NCBI RefSeq assembly: GCF_037622515.1
Contig: NZ_JBBJCN010000004.1
Span: 62,001 to 126,000 of the forward strand
Length of the DNA: 64,000 bases
Reading direction: 5' to 3'
DNA from: Paradesertivirga superstes
GTDB lineage: Bacteria > Bacteroidota > Bacteroidia > Sphingobacteriales > Sphingobacteriaceae
Shown: in pieces, positions 1 through 8,442 of the stretch
Position numbering within the stretch: position 1 is the stretch's first letter
Layout of the letters: the number at the start of each line of letters is the position of its first letter
The notes under the pieces: model-generated
The model's database searches: none
The model's input: only the letters and a program-made list of their open reading frames with translations
What the model was told of the DNA's origin: nothing
Program-made: the position numbers and the translations under genes

Positions 1-432
1 GGTGGAGTTATCCCTCCCTCAATGCCTTCTAAAAATAAGATTTCAGAAGAAGTTCGGAATGAAGATGATTTTTCCGATCAGGAGACTTCTGTCGCCGTTA
101 CTAACAGCGACCCGCATCTAAGGAGCTTTAAGGAAGTAGTTGGCTATAAAATCTTTACCTCTGAGCATAAAATTGGCAGAGTTGATGACTTTTTAATGGA
201 CAACGATTGGAGCATTCCTTATATGGTTATTGAAACGGGCAAGTGGCATCCTGGCAAGAGAATCGTAACAAGTACCGGAAAGGTGCAAAGAATTGAATGG
301 AAAGACTCATCTGTATTTATTAATGAAAAGCTGGACTCGTTGAAAAACTCCTTGGAGTATGATTACACACAGCTCACTAATCAAAGTTTTGAACGGAATT
401 TAATTGCCAGTTTTAAAAATCCAGTTTTATGA
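1..432 (+). CDS. PRC-barrel domain protein, C-terminal part (cut by window edge)
   Basis: The frame is open to base 1, so the real start probably lies outside the window; an in-frame ATG at 22 is a weaker option. The visible part has a charged linker (about residues 10-35) and then one PRC-barrel, recognisable from the order LRSFKEVVGYKIF, IGRVDDFLMD and YMVIETGKWHPGKR. Bacterial stress-type PRC-barrel proteins often carry two such barrels joined by a Tyr/Gly/Pro-rich linker, and the residues just before the ATG (GGVIPPS) fit the end of such a linker. PRC-barrels are small beta-barrels that bind RNA or protein partners; the exact role is unknown. A second PRC-barrel gene lies at 20421-20945. 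Confidence 0.8.
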   Translation, partial: GGVIPPSMPSKNKISEEVRNEDDFSDQETSVAVTNSDPHLRSFKEVVGYKIFTSEHKIGRVDDFLMDNDWSIPYMVIETGKWHPGKRIVTSTGKVQRIEWKDSSVFINEKLDSLKNSLEYDYTQLTNQSFERNLIASFKNPVL

Positions 433-675
433 AACCCTTCAAATATCAATTCATAAACGACGCAAGATTATTTGAGATATGCCAGGACATAAAAGGCAAA
501 GACGAACTTTATTCAATGTTCGAAGTACACTTAAAATGGAAGCCATTATGAGTACTTATATAAAAACAATGCAACGGGTGAATATACCTCTACGCCCGAG
601 TCGCAACTAACTCCGAAAGAAATAGCTGATTTAGGTGAAGTAATCGACAAGGAATTAATTAAGCAGGATAGATAA
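429..675 (+). pseudogene. Small hypothetical ORF broken by one frameshift
   Basis: An ATG at 429 overlaps the stop of the PRC-barrel gene and opens 40 codons (MKPFKYQFINDARLFEICQD...) that end at a TGA near 549. Protein-like reading then continues in another frame as YEYLYKNNATGEYTSTPE and on to a TAA at 673-675. The two halves join at an AAAA run near 534-537, so adding or losing one base there restores a protein of about 82 residues. I do not recognise the family. This may be genuine decay or a homopolymer sequencing error. Confidence 0.45.
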
Positions 676-799
676 TTATTCTACTTTGAATGACTCGGCT
701 GCCTGTAAACACATAAGAGTAAACAAATATTTTCAATCCGCTTTTTTTAATCGTGAACAATTGCGGTAAAGGGAGAATTCATCTCTTTATAAGGAACAG

Positions 800-1250
800 T
801 TAAGGCTTCATCAAGTGAAAATTTTTCTTAAATGGAACTGAAAAAACTTCCAGAGAGTCTTTCCGCTTACTATTATCATTGAAATTATGGAGCTTTATCA
901 AATAACCTGATACTCCTAAATTTTCAGCAATTTTCCTCTCAGTTTCTTCTCCCGATGTTGTCATTATGAATATTTCGATGTTTCTTAGCCTATCTTAATT
1001 CTCTTAAAAACTCTATGCCGTTCATCTTAGGCATATTCAAATCCAAAATGATCACTTCAGGTAGTGGTTCATTTGAAGCAAGCCTTTCATTTAACAGGTT
1101 CAAGCCTTCTAAACCGTTAAAGGCAGTACAGAGCTCATACTCAAAATCAAGTTTATTTAAAGAGCGCTGAACACTTATTACATCAGCTCATCGTCTTCTA
1201 AGTAAAATAGTATTTTATTGTTAGGTGCTTTTACAACGAATTGCGTTCTT
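800..1250 (-). pseudogene. Decayed single-domain response regulator (receiver)
   Basis: On the minus strand three reading-frame segments together spell a CheY-like receiver. They are NNKILFYLEDDEL (acidic pocket), then VISVQRSLNKLDFEYELCT running to VIILDLNMPKMNGIEFLREL (phospho-acceptor Asp), then RLRNIEIFIMTTSGEETERK to SGYLIKLHNF (Thr/Ser switch and conserved Lys). Frame changes fall near 1180 and near 985, and no in-frame ATG is visible upstream, so the gene is not translatable as written. It resembles the stand-alone receivers that Bacteroidetes pair with histidine kinases. The intact receiver at 45516 is a different gene. About 120 bp between 676 and 799 holds nothing I can identify. 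Confidence 0.65.
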
Positions 1251-1276
1251 TTTACGTTCAGATATTAATCTAATTG

Positions 1277-3439
1277 CTATCTAACAAAGATTGTTCTCAG
1301 GATCTTTCCAATTTTACTTAATGGGCTTTTCCGAGCAATAGGTCCTATAAGAGAAGAGTCTGATTGCAAAATATCTTCCATATTTGGATTCTGATCCAAT
1401 TGTTTGGGATATAAAATCATAAAACTATTGGCTTGAAAATAAGAACTAAGATAATAAGGTAACTTCTCAAGGTATTGATTGTATGAAACGTTTCCTTTCC
1501 TGGAACTAATGATTACAAATAGGTCATTCGCTTTTAGTTCGCGACTAAAAATCAAAAAATCGTCCCAATTATTAAAGTCAGTAAACTCCATTTTGGGGCC
1601 GTTAACAGTGTTTTCATAAACGGCTTTCAGTTTTGCTAATGTTTTATTTCCGGCATAGAAGGTAATCGGCATACCCGATGCTTTGGCAATAGTTGCCAAT
1701 TTCTCAAACCAATGCGAAAATCCAGGTTCAAACTCCGCTTTATCAGGTACCAGAACAACAATCTTCTTTAAAGTATTTAGAGGTTGTGCCGGTTTATAAA
1801 CGTAAATAGTATCCAGAATACTCTTTAAAATCTTCTCAGCAGTAGGCCCAAAGAAGGTTTGCTGATCTGCATTGTGAGGAAGTCCGATAAGAACGTCAGT
1901 GATGCTATGCTCTTTAATAGTATAAATAATTCCATGACTAATACTGATATCATATCGTGTAATTGGAATTAGTGCATTTCCTGTGGCCGAAGCATGATTC
2001 AATGCCTTTTCCATTATCTTTTTTCGGTTTGCACCTGAATTGGAAGTGCCATTTTCATCAAGAGTAACGTGGAGTGAGTAAACAGGAATATTGCTTTTAT
2101 GAGGCTTGAGCATTAACCCGAAATCCACCATCTCGACGACGGTCTCGGGATAGGCCAGCGAAATGAGGACTTTCTCATTTGTAGCTGCTTTACTATGAGA
2201 TAGGCTTTCTTCTTTCAAAGCGATGACTTGCGATGCTTTTTCTACAACAAATGAGCTTATGGTACAGGTTACCAAAATCATTAATACCGTTCCGTTGAGC
2301 ACATCTTCGTTTAAGAGCCTGATAGGTTCCCCACTGGCAGTTTCGGCGAGAATAATGTTATAGCCAATCAGAACTATCGCTAATGTCGCACCTACACGGG
2401 CATTGCTTAATCCGAAAATAAGGCGCTGTTCATCTTGTGATAAATTAAAGGTCCTCTTGGTAAAAACAGCAGCCAGATATTTTGATGTTACAGCCACCGC
2501 AATCATTACTGCGGCAACCGTTATAGCTCCCATACCTTTGAATAAAACACTTACATCTACGAGCATCCCTACTCCTATCAGGAAAAACGGAATAAAGAAG
2601 GCATTTCCCACAAACTCAATCCGGTTCATCAAAGGTGACACATGTGGGATAAACCGGTTTAATGCAAGGCCGGATAGGAACGCACCAATGATTGCCTCTA
2701 AACCTGCAACCTCAGCCAGAAAAGAACCTAAAAACACCATTGCCAATACAAAAATGTATTGCGAAATATGATCATCGAACCGCTTAAAGAACCAACGAGC
2801 AATCACCGGAAATAACAAGAACACAATGCAGCCGAAAATAACGCAGCCGATCAGCAGCTTGATCCAAAACGAAGGGCCGATATCTCCCTTGGTCATGCCG
2901 GTCACAGCAGCAAGTACCAATAGCGAAAGAATATCTGTAACTATTGTTCCACCAATAGTTAATGTTACAGCTCTTATGCGTGCGATTCCGTATTTACTAA
3001 CAATAGGATAAGCTAATAAGGTATGGGTAGATAGCATACTCCCTAATAAAATGGACGGGTAAAGGTTAAAGTTTAGTAAGTAATATGCCGCCAGACTTCC
3101 CAAAACCAAAGGAACGCTAAAGGTAAAAAGCCCAAAAACCAAACTTTTTAAGCGATTCTTTTTGAACTCTTCCATGTCTATTTCCAGACCTGCCGTGAAC
3201 ATAATGTAGAGTAACCCAACAGTACCAAACAATACAATACTGCTGTCGCGAAGCAACAGATTGAAACCATAAGGACCAATAACAATACCGGCTATGATTA
3301 AACCAATGATGTGTGGAATCTTGATTCTGTTGAATAGAATCGGCGCAAAGAGAATGATAAACAGAACCAGGGAAAAGATGATAACCGGGTTCTTTAAAGG
3401 TAACGAGAAGTCGACAGCAGACAATAAGACCATATTCAT
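1277..3439 (-). CDS. CPA2-family cation:proton antiporter with C-terminal Usp-like region
   Basis: This is a predicted inner-membrane Na+(K+)/H+ exchanger. Residues about 15-400 form a dozen hydrophobic helices of the Na_H_Exchanger fold, with KIPHIIGLIIAGIVIGPYG near the start and AGLEAIIGAFLSGLALN in the core, typical of the CPA2/KefB group. After about residue 425 comes a soluble cytoplasmic part with alpha/beta segments resembling universal stress protein domains (EKVLISLAYPETVVEMVDFG; KKIVVLVPDKAEFEPG), a layout seen in many Bacteroidetes antiporters. It has no TrkA-N/KTN domain. The ATG at 3439 lies 9 bp after the stop of the upstream lipoprotein gene, so the two are probably co-transcribed. 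A role in pH or cation homeostasis is inferred; ion selectivity cannot be read from the sequence. Confidence 0.9.
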   Translation of the reverse strand: MNMVLLSAVDFSLPLKNPVIIFSLVLFIILFAPILFNRIKIPHIIGLIIAGIVIGPYGFNLLLRDSSIVLFGTVGLLYIMFTAGLEIDMEEFKKNRLKSLVFGLFTFSVPLVLGSLAAYYLLNFNLYPSILLGSMLSTHTLLAYPIVSKYGIARIRAVTLTIGGTIVTDILSLLVLAAVTGMTKGDIGPSFWIKLLIGCVIFGCIVFLLFPVIARWFFKRFDDHISQYIFVLAMVFLGSFLAEVAGLEAIIGAFLSGLALNRFIPHVSPLMNRIEFVGNAFFIPFFLIGVGMLVDVSVLFKGMGAITVAAVMIAVAVTSKYLAAVFTKRTFNLSQDEQRLIFGLSNARVGATLAIVLIGYNIILAETASGEPIRLLNEDVLNGTVLMILVTCTISSFVVEKASQVIALKEESLSHSKAATNEKVLISLAYPETVVEMVDFGLMLKPHKSNIPVYSLHVTLDENGTSNSGANRKKIMEKALNHASATGNALIPITRYDISISHGIIYTIKEHSITDVLIGLPHNADQQTFFGPTAEKILKSILDTIYVYKPAQPLNTLKKIVVLVPDKAEFEPGFSHWFEKLATIAKASGMPITFYAGNKTLAKLKAVYENTVNGPKMEFTDFNNWDDFLIFSRELKANDLFVIISSRKGNVSYNQYLEKLPYYLSSYFQANSFMILYPKQLDQNPNMEDILQSDSSLIGPIARKSPLSKIGKILRTIFVR

Positions 3440-3448
3440 AATTCAATC

Positions 3449-4027
3449 CTATAGTTTTTCAGCTTTGAGAGTAAATACAACCCTACAATTTCCAGTTCTG
3501 TCGATTACCCGTTGTCCTTCCATTAACTTGTCATTCGTATCATGAGGATTTAATACAACACTCATTTCTGTATGGGCATCGGGAGGTGGCACTGCCGTAA
3601 GATTTAAACTATTTTCTCTAAAAAATCCAGAATAGGTTCGAATTATTTTTTTATTGGAAATAGCTTTAATTATCACCCTATTATTTTGATATGCTATATT
3701 CCACTGTTCTGTTTTTGTATCCCCTACTGCGTATCCTTCACAAGTTGTTTCAATGCATTGCATAGTTATTAACCAACTACCTACAAGTTTAGGGTTGTAT
3801 ACCCCAAGGGTATCATCATTATTTTTTAAACTATCTAGTCGCTGCTCTCGTTTTGACAGATCCTGCTCTTTTAATTTTAACTGTTGATCGAGATTGAGTA
3901 GCTTCTTTTCTTTTAGCTGTAACTCCTTTTCTCTCAATTCCAATTTCTTTTGACTGTTACTTTTACCACATCCCGAAAAAAGGACAAGGGCTAAAAGAAA
4001 AAGACTGAAAAATGTTTTTTGGTACAT
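3449..4027 (-). CDS. Coiled-coil lipoprotein with lipocalin-like C-terminal domain
   Basis: The protein has 192 residues. The N-terminus is a lipoprotein signal (LLALVLFSGCGKS, Cys at about 20), so it is predicted to be lipid-anchored in the envelope. Residues about 28-70 are a strongly charged heptad-like helix (KKLELREKELQLKEKKLL). From about 80 onward, LVGSWLITMQCIETTCEG and later VIDRTGNCRVVFTLKAEKL suggest a small beta-rich, lipocalin-like fold with several Cys. It sits directly upstream of the CPA2 antiporter in the same direction. I do not recognise a named family. The coiled coil could oligomerise or span from the membrane to a partner. Confidence 0.75.
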   Translation of the reverse strand: MYQKTFFSLFLLALVLFSGCGKSNSQKKLELREKELQLKEKKLLNLDQQLKLKEQDLSKREQRLDSLKNNDDTLGVYNPKLVGSWLITMQCIETTCEGYAVGDTKTEQWNIAYQNNRVIIKAISNKKIIRTYSGFFRENSLNLTAVPPPDAHTEMSVVLNPHDTNDKLMEGQRVIDRTGNCRVVFTLKAEKL

Positions 4028-4089
4028 CTGATTGCAATTATTATTTCAGTGAAATACCTAATTGTGGTAAGAAGGTAATGGCGAAATGA

Positions 4090-4260
4090 TTCTTAGTACT
4101 AACGTTTTTTTATCAAATAGGTTTATCGGGAGTGATTGACTTCAGTGTAGAAAACAAAAAAAGAAGTGTGCAGGAAAATGAGGAGGATACCGAAAACACT
4201 GAAAGAGAGCTGCAAAAGGCAAAGGATAATCTTGACCAGAACAAAACCTCTGGCAAATAG
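4090..4260 (+). pseudogene. Open reading fragment without a good start
   Basis: The stretch reads LSGVIDFSVENKKRSVQENE and then a charged Glu/Lys-rich tail ending at a TAG at 4258-4260. It has protein-like composition but no ATG; the only possible internal start is a GTG at 4132, and the frame is closed by a TGA at 4087-4089. It could be the remnant 3' end of a small gene or a chance frame. It sits in the 264-bp gap between the lipoprotein and GH15 genes, which otherwise holds nothing I can name. Confidence 0.25.
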
Positions 4261-4297
4261 TTAATTCTAAGCACTATAATGCCTCAAGTTATTGCCT

Positions 4298-6154
4298 ATG
4301 AGTTATCAGCCAATAGAAAATTATGGAATTATCGGCGACCTTAATACTGTGGCATTAATTGGATTGAATGGGTCTGTTGACTTTATGTGTTTTCCAAACT
4401 TTGACTCTCCGAGCATCTTTGCTGCCCTGCTGGATGAAAAAAAAGGTGGGTGTTTCAAGTTAAATCCATTATTTAAAGAACAGAAAACCAAACAATTGTA
4501 TTTACCGGACACGAATGTGTTGCTTACCCGGTTCTTATCAACAGAGGGCGTTAGCGAGATTACCGATTTTATGCCGGTTGAGGAATTGTATAACGGCAAA
4601 GAGCTTATACGCAGGGTAACAACAATCAGGGGCGATGTAAAATATAGAATGAAGTGTATGCCCCGCTTCAACTACGGAAGAAGCCTGCATACCATTACCT
4701 CTGTTTCTGACACAGAAATTATATTCACGAGTAGCGGAGAAGAAAGGACAACGATTCGCCTGGTTAGCTCTGTCCCGCTGCAGGTGATAGGAGACGATGT
4801 TGTTGCCGAGTTTTCTTTGGGTGCTACAGAGACAGCAGACTTTTTACTGGAACATGTAGATAAGGAACATCATAGCGAACGGGATTTTAAGGCTTTTATA
4901 ACAGAGGCCCTCTTTGAAACTGTTAATTACTGGAAGAACTGGATAGCTCAATCTACTTATTCAGGCAGATGGCTTGACATGGTAAACCGTTCTGCGCTTG
5001 TCTTAAAACTACTAACTTCACATAATTACGGATCAGTAATAGCATCAGCAACCTTCAGTTTGCCGGAAAGTATTGGTGGGGAAAGAAATTTCGATTACCG
5101 TTTTACCTGGATCAGAGACGCCTCTTTTTCGATGTATGCATTGATTCGACTCGGCTACACTAAAGAAGCAGGTGCATTTATGCATTGGGTAGAAAAGCTA
5201 TGCCAGGATATAAAAGGCCAAAACAGACTCGGAATCATGTACTCTATAGATGGTCACAGGCAACTTGAGGAAATGGCACTTGATCATTTTGAAGGCTATC
5301 GAGGTTCTGCGCCCGTGAGAGTCGGTAACGATGCCTATGGACAATTACAACTTGATATTTATGGAGAATTACTCGATGCTGTTTATCTCTACAATAAGTA
5401 TGGAGAGCCAATTTCTTACGACTTCTGGAAGGATCTTGAGAAACAAATAGATTGGTTGAGTGATAACTGGAACCAGCCAGACGAAGGCATTTGGGAAGTA
5501 CGCGGTGGCCGGAAGAATTTCCTCTATTCACGCTTATTATGTTGGGTAGCCTTTGACAGGGCTATTAAAATAGCAGAAGCCAGATCATTCCCTTTAAACC
5601 CAAGATGGCAAACTGAACGAGATACGATCTTCAACAATATTTTTGCAGATTTTTGGGATGAGAAAAAGCAAGCATTCATGCAATACCCGGGCGCAGAAAC
5701 TGTAGATGCTTCTACCCTTTTGATGCCGCTTGTGCGCTTCATAAGTCCCAAAGATCCACGGTGGCTTTCTACCCTCGAAAGAATTGAAAAAGAACTGGTA
5801 TCTGATTCTTTGGTTTATCGCTATCGGCCAGATCTTGCTGCCCCCGATGGATTTGTTAGTCATGAGGGAACTTTTTCCATGTGCAGCTTCTGGTACGTAG
5901 AATGTTTATCGAGATCGGGTCAACTGGAAAAAGCCAGGTTCTATTTTGAAAAAATGTTAGGATATGCTAACCATCTTGGGTTATATGCAGAGCAATTGGG
6001 TTTTCAGGGAGAACACCTGGGCAACTTTCCTCAGGCCTTCACGCATCTTGGCTTAATTAGTGCGGCGTACAACCTCAATGGGCAGTTAAACGATAGCAGA
6101 AATAAAAACGTAAACAACTATTCATCTACCATTTATGTTAACAAAAACAAATAA
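4298..6154 (+). CDS. Glycoside hydrolase family 15 protein (glucoamylase/trehalase-like)
   Basis: This protein of about 618 residues belongs to the bacterial GH15 group, which hydrolyses alpha-glucosides such as trehalose or malto-oligosaccharides with inversion, releasing glucose. It starts with the family hallmark YQPIENYGIIGDL, followed by an N-terminal beta-sandwich and, from about residue 220, an (alpha/alpha)6 barrel. The barrel shows FTWIRDASFSMYALIRLGY, the general-acid region DEGIWEVRGG (about 396) and the catalytic-base region EGTFSMCSFWYVECL (about 522). A TTG lies two codons upstream at 4292, but the ATG at 4298 gives the usual N-terminus. No signal peptide is seen, so it is probably cytosolic. 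It overlaps the next gene by 20 bp; with glucose dehydrogenase next door and OtsAB in the same cluster, trehalose is a plausible substrate (inference). Confidence 0.88.
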   Translation: MSYQPIENYGIIGDLNTVALIGLNGSVDFMCFPNFDSPSIFAALLDEKKGGCFKLNPLFKEQKTKQLYLPDTNVLLTRFLSTEGVSEITDFMPVEELYNGKELIRRVTTIRGDVKYRMKCMPRFNYGRSLHTITSVSDTEIIFTSSGEERTTIRLVSSVPLQVIGDDVVAEFSLGATETADFLLEHVDKEHHSERDFKAFITEALFETVNYWKNWIAQSTYSGRWLDMVNRSALVLKLLTSHNYGSVIASATFSLPESIGGERNFDYRFTWIRDASFSMYALIRLGYTKEAGAFMHWVEKLCQDIKGQNRLGIMYSIDGHRQLEEMALDHFEGYRGSAPVRVGNDAYGQLQLDIYGELLDAVYLYNKYGEPISYDFWKDLEKQIDWLSDNWNQPDEGIWEVRGGRKNFLYSRLLCWVAFDRAIKIAEARSFPLNPRWQTERDTIFNNIFADFWDEKKQAFMQYPGAETVDASTLLMPLVRFISPKDPRWLSTLERIEKELVSDSLVYRYRPDLAAPDGFVSHEGTFSMCSFWYVECLSRSGQLEKARFYFEKMLGYANHLGLYAEQLGFQGEHLGNFPQAFTHLGLISAAYNLNGQLNDSRNKNVNNYSSTIYVNKNK

Positions 6155-6938
6155 GCAGACGGTTTTAATAACAGGCGCCAGTTCTGGCATAGGCCAGGGT
6201 ATCGCCATAGCATTTGGCCAGCAAGGTGCTAACGTTGTTGTAAATTACCATAGCGACGAAGATGGCGCTAGTGATACGTTGAACCAGATCATCCAAGCTG
6301 GCGGAAAGGGCTTTATTCACAAAGCTGATGTTGGAAAAGAAGATGAGGTTATTGCCATGTTTGACAAAGCACTGCATGAATATAGTACCCTTGATGTTCT
6401 GATTAATAATGCCGGAATCCAAAAAGACAGCGATTTCTCCAGCATGACATTAGACCAATGGAATAAGGTTATCAACACCAATTTAACTGGTCAGTTCTTA
6501 TGTGCCCGTGAAGCAATCCAGGCATTTGAAATCAAAAAACCGGGTACTTCAGACGGCCGGGCGATAGGAAATATAATTTTCATTAGCTCTGTACACGATA
6601 TTATCCCATGGGCCGGGCATGTAAATTATGCATCCTCAAAAGGTGGTATTTTGATGCTCATGAAATCTCTTGCACTGGAGGTTGCGTCGAAGAAGATAAG
6701 AGTAAATGGAATTTCTCCGGGCGCAATTGCAACCGAAATTAACGAGGATGTTTGGAAAGATGAAGAGAAAATGAGAGAACTGATGGAACTTATACCCTAT
6801 AGACGCATTGGCTTACCTGAAGACATTGCAAAGGTGGCGGTCTGGTTAGCATCACATGAAAGTGATTACATAACCGGAACAACAATTTATGTAGATGGTG
6901 GAATGACATTATACCCGGGATTTGTGGATAACGGCTAG
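6135..6938 (+). CDS. SDR oxidoreductase, glucose 1-dehydrogenase type
   Basis: This 267-residue classical short-chain dehydrogenase has the nucleotide site TGASSGIGQGIA, the NNAG motif, and the catalytic Ser and Tyr-x-x-x-Lys (ISSVHDIIPW... NYASSK). The segments SSVHDIIPWAG and the end DGGMTLYPGF closely match Bacillus glucose 1-dehydrogenases from memory, better than ketoacyl reductases. It would oxidise beta-D-glucose to gluconolactone with NAD(P)+. The 20-bp overlap with the GH15 gene implies translational coupling, which supports a flow from released glucose to gluconate. The broader family is promiscuous, so the substrate is an inference. Confidence 0.82.
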   Translation: MLTKTNKQTVLITGASSGIGQGIAIAFGQQGANVVVNYHSDEDGASDTLNQIIQAGGKGFIHKADVGKEDEVIAMFDKALHEYSTLDVLINNAGIQKDSDFSSMTLDQWNKVINTNLTGQFLCAREAIQAFEIKKPGTSDGRAIGNIIFISSVHDIIPWAGHVNYASSKGGILMLMKSLALEVASKKIRVNGISPGAIATEINEDVWKDEEKMRELMELIPYRRIGLPEDIAKVAVWLASHESDYITGTTIYVDGGMTLYPGFVDNG

Positions 6939-6969
6939 AATAAAAAGTATAAACTTAAAATTCACAGTA

Positions 6970-7425
6970 ATGAAAAGTAATAATTATATGAAGTTTATGG
7001 GCATGCTGATAATTTCGTTTCTTATAATGTATGCTGTAATGTTTCTTAACGTAGACAGGCTTGATCATGTATATCTAAGCACAACCCGCGCATACATGGC
7101 ACTTTTAATGGTTTCGCCTATGGCTATATTAATGCTGTTAATGATGTCGATGATGTATGAAAACAAAAAATTAAATGCACTTATTACGATAGTAAGTGTG
7201 GCTGTATTTGTATTAGCATTAACATTCCTGAGGTCCCAGACTTTTATAAATGATGAGCAATATATGAAAGCGATGATACCTCATCATTCATCTGCAATTC
7301 AAGTTAGTCAACATGCTAAACTTAGTGATCCTGATGTGAAAAAACTAGCTGATCAGATAATTCAATCGCAGGAAAGGGAAATTGCCGAGATGAAGCAACA
7401 TTTAAAAAGACTGAAAAACCACTGA
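6970..7425 (+). CDS. DUF305 membrane protein
   Basis: The protein has about 151 residues from the ATG at 6970; a GTG at 6922 would add 16 residues that overlap the SDR gene and look non-coding. Three hydrophobic helices (about residues 8-95) precede a DUF305 segment, DEQYMKAMIPHHSSAIQVSQ followed by DQIIQSQEREIAEMKQHL. DUF305 is a helical domain with conserved His/Met, often encoded near copper-handling genes, so a metal-related envelope role is possible. It is the third gene in the plus-strand GH15-SDR unit, 31 bp after the SDR stop, and converges with gnd. Confidence 0.8.
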   Translation: MKSNNYMKFMGMLIISFLIMYAVMFLNVDRLDHVYLSTTRAYMALLMVSPMAILMLLMMSMMYENKKLNALITIVSVAVFVLALTFLRSQTFINDEQYMKAMIPHHSSAIQVSQHAKLSDPDVKKLADQIIQSQEREIAEMKQHLKRLKNH

Positions 7426-7442
7426 ATGAACATCTGCAAAAC

Positions 7443-8426
7443 TCAGCTGTTATCCGCCCTCTTTTTATATAAGCGATTGCTTTCAATATTCTCAATCTTA
7501 CCGAACTTTCTTTCGTATTTTATTCCTTCATCTTCGCCAAATGGATGACCACCGAAACCGTGTCGCATCATAGCGATAGCTTTGTCGGCAATACGTTCGG
7601 TGTTTCGCGAGGCAAATAGCTGCATAACAGATTGTGCAATTACAGGTACAGGTACTTCCATTCGCATCGCGTCTGCTACCAGCCAGTTAACTTCACCAGT
7701 ATCTTCTATATAGGATGGAACAGACTCAAACCCGTTATTTTCGTTATATATTTTAGCCATCAGTTCAATTAACCAGGAGCGAATAACAGAGCCGTTATTC
7801 CAGGTTTTTAGTATTTGAGGGAAGTTAAGCTCTTCTCTGTAATTTGAAAGCAGGTCCATTCCCTCGCCAATAGCTTGTAACATACCAAACTCAATGCCAT
7901 TATGTACCAGTTTTACATAGTGTCCGGAACCTGGTGCACCGGTATGAACAAAGCCATTTTCTACTGCAAGATCTGTTAAAATTGGCGCTACGTGTTCCAT
8001 TGCCTCTGGTTCGCCGCCTGCCATAAAGCAAGCACCATTACGAGCACCATCAACGCCTCCGCTGGTGCCGCAGTCGATAAAATGAATACCGTTTTCTTTT
8101 AATTTAAGCGAGCGCTGAATTGAATCACCCCAATAGGAGTTTCCTCCATCCACGATGATACTTCCTTTTGACATAGTAGCAGAGAGCTGTTCCAGTATCC
8201 TGTCTATTACTGCTCCAGCTGGCACATAGACGAAAACAATTTTAGGTTCTGAAAGCGACGAAAGCATCTCATCCACACTCGGAGCCTGTGACACGCCTTG
8301 CCTTTGGATTTCCTCATTTTGATGCAGATCATACCCCAACACGCCGTATCCTTTATCCATTGCCTGTAATGCAATGTTTCCACCCATTTTTCCAAGTCCG
8401 ATAATTCCGATTGTTGATTTCTTCAT
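7443..8426 (-). CDS. gnd: 6-phosphogluconate dehydrogenase (decarboxylating), short type
   Basis: It converts 6-phosphogluconate to ribulose 5-phosphate, CO2 and NAD(P)H in the cytosol. The N-terminus carries the Rossmann motif IGIIGLGKMGGNIA. The substrate-binding region GTSGGVDGARNGACFMAGG and the catalytic-helix region KLVHNGIEFGMLQAIGEG follow. At about 327 residues it belongs to the short GndA/YqeC-like class rather than the 470-residue enzyme, a class that often uses NAD+. I prefer the ATG at 8426 (MKKSTIGIIG), since the upstream ATG at 8453 overlaps the antiporter gene and adds unconserved residues. Following a gluconate-producing dehydrogenase in the cluster, it fits a glucose-to-pentose route; a gluconate kinase is not seen in the window. 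Confidence 0.9.
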   Translation of the reverse strand: MKKSTIGIIGLGKMGGNIALQAMDKGYGVLGYDLHQNEEIQRQGVSQAPSVDEMLSSLSEPKIVFVYVPAGAVIDRILEQLSATMSKGSIIVDGGNSYWGDSIQRSLKLKENGIHFIDCGTSGGVDGARNGACFMAGGEPEAMEHVAPILTDLAVENGFVHTGAPGSGHYVKLVHNGIEFGMLQAIGEGMDLLSNYREELNFPQILKTWNNGSVIRSWLIELMAKIYNENNGFESVPSYIEDTGEVNWLVADAMRMEVPVPVIAQSVMQLFASRNTERIADKAIAMMRHGFGGHPFGEDEGIKYERKFGKIENIESNRLYKKRADNS

Positions 8427-8442
8427 ACTGATTCGATTATAT

